Shown piece by piece: positions 6,963 to 9,082 of a stretch of 9,082 nucleotides of DNA. The stretch's first letter is position 1. Every line of letters starts with the position of its first letter. The notes below the pieces were generated by a model. That model was not told where the DNA came from. It made no database searches and worked only from the letters and a program-made list of their open reading frames with translations. Source of the DNA: a bacterium (GTDB lineage: Bacteria > Bacteroidota > Bacteroidia > Cytophagales > Thermonemataceae); contig JANYGM010000100.1 in assembly GCA_025362415.1 (NCBI GenBank), positions 1-9,082 of the forward strand. The letters run 5' to 3'. Both the position numbers and the translations under genes were made by a program.

Positions 6963-7907
6963 ATGAGTGATTTCCTACAGCAAGTTATCAATATTCCAAA
7001 AGGGACGTTCAAACGCATTGATTTGAGCATTGCCCGCCTGCCGTCCCATACATTGATAGAAATGCCTATTTTTGTTTTTCGTGGAAGAGAAGCAGGTAAA
7101 TCTTTGTTGCTTACAGCAGGCATTCACGGTGACGAAATCAATGGAATTATGATGCTCCGACAAATGATTTCAGAACATATTTTGATGCCCGACAAAGGCA
7201 CAGTAATTGTTATTCCGCTTGTAAATGTCTATGGTTTTCTGCAATCTACACGAGAACTCCCTGATGGGCGAGACCTCAACCGTAGCTTTCCTGGTACGCT
7301 CACAGGCTCACTTGCTACACGTATTGCGTATATTTTGATGCACGATGTTATACCTTTTGTTGATTTTGGCGTAGATTTTCATACAGGTGGCAACCGCATC
7401 ACGAATTATCCGCAGATTAGGTGTGTTTTTAATGATGAAAAAAACATAGAATTAGCTACTGCTTTTTCACCACCTTTTTTGTTAAATTCTGGACTTATAG
7501 AAAAATCCTTTAGAAAAGAAGCTTCCAATTTAGGGAAATCTATCCTTGTTTATGAGGGTGGTGAGTCTTTGCGCCTTGATGATTTTGCCATAAAAGAAGG
7601 TAGAAATGGTATTAAAAGACTTATGCACCATTTGGGAATGAAAGAAGATGATTGCCCAGCCACACACGAAACAATTATTTTACATAAAACCTCGTGGGTG
7701 CGTGCCAAAGCATCAGGGCTTTTTGATACTAATCTTAAGTATGGAGAAAAAGTGCATAAAGACCAGATTTTAGCTTATATTACAGACCCTTACGGAACAA
7801 CACAAATAGCCGTAAAATGCAAAACTGATGGTTACATTGTGGGTATCAATAATATGCCTATTGTCAATGCAGGTGATGCCCTCATACACATTGGAGAAAG
7901 AAAATAA
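6963..7907 (+). CDS. Succinylglutamate desuccinylase/aspartoacylase family zinc hydrolase
   Basis: A 314-residue cytoplasmic metal-dependent amidohydrolase of the M14-like AstE/ASPA superfamily, which removes an acyl group from an N-acyl amino acid or related amide. Visible active-site elements: zinc ligands His55 and Glu58 in AGIHGDEING and His140 in DFHTGG; substrate-carboxylate residues in DGRDLNRSFPG (102-111, with Asn106 and Arg107 matching the DLNR motif of aspartoacylase); and a likely catalytic Glu198 in VYEGGES. The C-terminal part (~240-314) is a small beta domain. Length is ordinary for the AstE/AspA-like family. The true substrate is not known: no arginine succinyltransferase pathway genes (astA-D) adjoin, so the name AstE is not warranted. 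The ATG at 6963 follows an A/T-rich leader and puts the first strand right after it. A shared operon with the ferredoxin 159 bp upstream is possible. It is followed within 6 bp by the dispersed repeat at 7914. Confidence 0.9.
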   Translation: MSDFLQQVINIPKGTFKRIDLSIARLPSHTLIEMPIFVFRGREAGKSLLLTAGIHGDEINGIMMLRQMISEHILMPDKGTVIVIPLVNVYGFLQSTRELPDGRDLNRSFPGTLTGSLATRIAYILMHDVIPFVDFGVDFHTGGNRITNYPQIRCVFNDEKNIELATAFSPPFLLNSGLIEKSFRKEASNLGKSILVYEGGESLRLDDFAIKEGRNGIKRLMHHLGMKEDDCPATHETIILHKTSWVRAKASGLFDTNLKYGEKVHKDQILAYITDPYGTTQIAVKCKTDGYIVGINNMPIVNAGDALIHIGERK

Positions 7908-7913
7908 ATAAGA

Positions 7914-7935
7914 GGTACGAAATAAGAGGTACGAA
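7914..7935. repeat. GGTACGAA(A)TAAGA repeat, one and a half copies
   Basis: GGTACGAAATAAGA (7914-7927) followed by GGTACGAA (7928-7935), preceded by ATAAGA (7908-7913) that looks like the tail of another unit. It differs from the 6810-6837 units by one base (G to A) and starts 6 bp after the hydrolase stop codon, the same placement as behind the ferredoxin. Confidence 0.75.
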
Positions 7936-7984
7936 TATAAAACTTTGATTATTAAGTTATTGTGAAAGTAAAGGTAAATGGATT

Positions 7985-8037
7985 AAGCACTCAAAAATCT
8001 GTGTTTTGTCAGCTGAAGCAGACAGTGCTTGATTTTT
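7985..8037 (+). terminator. Possible terminator of the hydrolase gene
   Basis: AAGCACT (7985-7991) pairs with AGTGCTT (8024-8030), and GATTTTT follows directly. Inside the wide loop, GTC (8008-8010) can pair with GAC (8021-8023), shortening it. The stem is only 7 bp and the loop large, so strength is doubtful. The segment right after the left arm (CAAAAATC) also complements the segment right after the right arm (GATTTTTG). Confidence 0.3.
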
Positions 8038-8069
8038 GGCTTTTATACTGTGAACGGGAAGGATTTCGG

Positions 8070-8156
8070 AAAATGTATTGAAGTCCAGCGGACTGACATA
8101 TTTATAGAAAACAGGTCAAAAAATGTATTTAGCTCCAGCGGAGCGACATATTTATA
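8070..8156. repeat. Two 37-bp direct repeats with covarying hairpins
   Basis: Copies 8070-8106 and 8120-8156 have a period of 50 bp, identical flanks (AAAATGTATT before, GACATATTTATA after) and an identical core TCCAGCGGA. Of five differing positions, four form two compensated base pairs of the stem: AGTCC-AGC-GGACT (8082-8094) against GCTCC-AGC-GGAGC (8132-8144). This keeps a 5-bp stem with AGC loop in both. Confidence 0.85.
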
Positions 8157-8197
8157 AATACAATGGTGTTTCTATAAAACTAGCACTTGCTAGTACC

Positions 8198-8210
8198 GTT
8201 CCGCTGGAAC
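8198..8210. repeat. Third TCCAGCGGA hairpin, inverted
   Basis: GTTCC-GCT-GGAAC; on the minus strand the core is again TCCAGCGGA, now with GT/AC as the two variable pairs. Preceding it on the minus strand is TTGTATTA, like the TGTATT before the other two. Together with those it forms a mosaic of direct and inverted hairpins. Confidence 0.75.
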
Positions 8211-8250
8211 TAATACAAGTTTATTTTTCCGAAATCCTTCCCGTTCACAG

Positions 8251-8396
8251 TTAGATAACGACATTGATAAATTGTATTAGTAATATTTTTCATTTGTATT
8301 AAAAACCCTGAAAGGGTTTAACAATAATAGCCGTAAGTTGTACTTACGGAACGTGGTAACAATGTATTAAAACAAATTACTAATGTTGTTATCTAA
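8251..8396. repeat. 146-bp inverted-repeat element abutting the previous one
   Basis: Terminal arms 8251-8265 (TTAGATAACGACATT) and 8382-8396 match as reverse complements in 14 of 15 bp, and imperfect pairing continues to about 29 bp per arm. Between them are two clean hairpins: AAACCCT-GAA-AGGGTTT (8303-8319) and CCGTAAG-TTGTA-CTTACGG (8331-8349). It starts on the last base of the 205-bp element. No open frame, no obvious target duplication. Probably another palindromic dispersed repeat. Confidence 0.55.
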
Positions 8397-8473
8397 GTAT
8401 AATTAGAGAAACCTACTTAATTATGAAAAAAATAACGTAATACTTTGTTTTTTAATTTTTTATGTTTAGCTTT

Positions 8474-8497
8474 ATGCCTTAGATGTAAGGTATTTTT
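8474..8497 (+). terminator. Weak terminator-like hairpin
   Basis: ATGCCTTA (8474-8481) can pair with TAAGGTAT (8486-8493) over 8 bp including one G:T, with loop GATG and T-rich sequence to 8497. It is short and AT-rich. It lies about 60 bp upstream of the candidate promoter of the last gene and could insulate it. Confidence 0.25.
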
Positions 8498-8524
8498 AAG
8501 CGAAAGTATCAATAAAATAAAAAA

Positions 8525-8558
8525 TTTGAAAATATTTTGTATTTTTTGGTTACTTTTA
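8525..8558 (+). promoter_or_regulatory. Possible promoter for the last gene
   Basis: TTTG (8525-8528) and TACTTTTA (8551-8558) resemble the Bacteroidota -33 and -7 boxes, with the same 22-bp spacing as the ferredoxin promoter; the -7 box misses the final G. The leader to 8753 would be nearly 190 nt and would contain the tandem repeats at 8595-8677. Confidence 0.3.
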
Positions 8559-8594
8559 TGATTATATCTCGTATAGAGTAGTAATTACAAAATA

Positions 8595-8677
8595 AAAACT
8601 TAATTAGTAAAACTTAATTAGTAAACTTATCAGTAAAGTTTACAGTTAGAAAACTTAATAGCCAAAACTTAATTCTT
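8595..8677. repeat. Tandem 14-mer AAAACTTAATTAGT with degenerate copies
   Basis: Two perfect copies (8595-8608, 8609-8622) are followed by shorter diverged versions (AAACTTATCAGT 8623-8634, AAAGTTTACAGT 8635-8646), then AAAACTTAATAG and AAAACTTAATTC up to 8677. They lie in the probable leader of the last gene. They may be a repeated protein-binding site or simple repeat expansion. Confidence 0.6.
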
Positions 8678-8752
8678 ATGCAATTTCATTATTATCCAAA
8701 TCATTCAAATATTGATTACCCTGCTTATCATCACAATAACCAATTAAATACA

Positions 8753-9082
8753 ATGAAAACCCTCACACACAAATCCTTTTTGAAAATGCTTGCCAAGCCT
8801 TTTGGTACGCTTTTTTTGATGTGCCTGCTTGCATTTAATGCCAATGCACAGGCTACTTTTAACAATGCAGGCGGAAATAACCTTTGGAGCAACCCAAACA
8901 ATTGGATTCCCGTTGCCGTGCCTAATACCACCACAGATGCTAATATTCCTAATAACCTTACTTGTATAGTGGATATACCTAATGCTGCTTGTAAAATTCT
9001 TACTATTGGAACGGGTATAGGACCTAATGCTATATTGCAAGTAAATGCTAATGGGATGGGATTATCTGCAAAAACCATTACA
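8753..9082 (+). CDS. N-terminus of an exported protein, cut by the window edge
   Basis: 110 codons are visible and the frame is open to the end of the window. Residues 1-33 form a signal peptide: basic start (MKTLTHKSF), hydrophobic core (TLFLMCLLAF) and a NANAQ cleavage site like those of other exported proteins of this phylum. Mature residues begin ATFNNAGGNNLWSNPNNW, the N-W-S-N-P-x-N-W style of beta-helical or repeat surface proteins, with further V-P-N-T-T-T-D-A-N-I-P spacing typical of that region. A T9SS sorting domain would be expected at the missing C-terminus, which is inference. Start choice: ATG 8753 gives a normal signal peptide; ATG 8678 is in frame and open but adds 25 polar residues (MQFHYYPNHS...); ATG 8786 also leaves a usable signal sequence. 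Confidence 0.8.
   Translation, partial: MKTLTHKSFLKMLAKPFGTLFLMCLLAFNANAQATFNNAGGNNLWSNPNNWIPVAVPNTTTDANIPNNLTCIVDIPNAACKILTIGTGIGPNAILQVNANGMGLSAKTIT

Larger units (their letters stand above)
8047..8251. mobile_element. 205-bp MITE/BIME-like element with 27-bp perfect terminal inverted repeats
   Basis: The ends 8047-8073 and 8225-8251 are exact reverse complements over 27 bp (outer end ACTGTGAACGGGAAGG). Inside are two 37-bp direct repeats (8070-8106, 8120-8156) each carrying a TCCAGCGGA hairpin, a third hairpin in inverted orientation (8198-8210), and a separate 7-bp hairpin ACTAGCA-CT-TGCTAGT (8179-8194). A segment like TTTATAGAAA occurs on both sides in opposite orientation, so the imperfect symmetry runs well into the interior. 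It has no coding capacity and no clear target-site duplication. It is best read as a non-autonomous palindromic mobile or REP-type element; a structured RNA is the alternative. Confidence 0.6.
7908..8752. other. Repeat-rich non-coding region, about 850 bp
   Basis: No convincing gene on either strand. In order it contains a GGTACGAA repeat, a weak terminator-like hairpin, a 205-bp inverted-repeat element with three TCCAGCGGA hairpins, an abutting 146-bp inverted-repeat element with two hairpins, a weak terminator-like hairpin near 8474-8497, a candidate promoter at 8525-8558 and 14-bp tandem repeats upstream of the last gene. Minus-strand open frames across 8731-9078 lie antisense to the exported-protein gene. 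Confidence 0.7.

Noticed and set aside
6938..7163. Two minus-strand frames of 61-62 codons over the hydrolase start
   Set aside because: Antisense to a well-supported enzyme; no features of their own.
8047..8396. Integron attC sites or a CRISPR array
   Set aside because: The inverted-repeat ends do not fit the RYYYAAC/GTTRRRY cores of attC and there is no integrase. The 37-bp repeats number only two with a single short spacer and contain covarying differences, so not CRISPR.
8047..8396. Target-site duplications around the two elements
   Set aside because: I compared the flanks of each element and found no convincing direct repeat, so none is claimed.
8731..9078. Two minus-strand frames of 98-115 codons at the right end
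   Set aside because: The plus-strand frame from 8753 has a clean signal peptide and typical exported-protein sequence and runs off the window, so the minus-strand frames are its shadows.

Overview
The window looks like a stretch of chromosome from a gliding or surface-adhesion type Bacteroidota, most likely Cytophagales or a relative. The evidence is: AT-rich intergenic DNA; no Shine-Dalgarno motif seen ahead of the starts; at least one good match to the Bacteroidota promoter (TTTG, then TAnnTTTG); and type IX secretion (T9SS) C-terminal sorting domains on one intact protein and one broken gene. No T9SS machinery gene is present. The genus is a guess.

Layout. 1-117: a 21-bp hairpin and five perfect copies of the octamer GCAACACC, abutting a gene start. 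118-571 (+): remnant of a secreted T9SS protein, with its signal peptide and N-terminal domain joined out of frame to the end of a sorting domain. 594-668: two strong hairpins between convergent transcription units, the second a bidirectional intrinsic terminator. 714-6158 (-): the main gene, a 1814-residue secreted repeat protein with signal peptide, N-terminal beta domain, Ig-like domain, jelly-roll-like domain, second Ig-like domain, GEVED-like domain, ten putative-Ig (He_PIG-like) repeats and a sorting domain. 6159-6485: divergent promoter region. 6486-6803 (+): an adrenodoxin-type 2Fe-2S ferredoxin. 6963-7907 (+): an aspartoacylase/succinylglutamate desuccinylase family zinc hydrolase. 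7908-8752: about 850 bp of non-coding DNA dense in repeats. 8753-end (+): the start of another exported protein, cut by the window edge.

The coding content is mostly surface and secretion related (broken gene, giant protein, truncated gene), with two small housekeeping-type genes between. Nothing shows that the ferredoxin and hydrolase act together. They share direction, and each is followed within 6 bp of its stop by the same short repeat (GGTACGAA(G/A)TAAGA).

The most unusual part is 8047-8396. A 205-bp element has perfect 27-bp terminal inverted repeats and three small hairpins whose core TCCAGCGGA is constant while the next two base pairs covary (AG/CT, GC/GC, GT/AC). It abuts a second 146-bp inverted-repeat element with two more hairpins. 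This resembles a non-autonomous REP/BIME- or MITE-like mobile array. No transposase is in the window, and I do not recognise the family with certainty. The second notable point is a possible repeat-length switch at 48-118, although the gene behind it is already broken.
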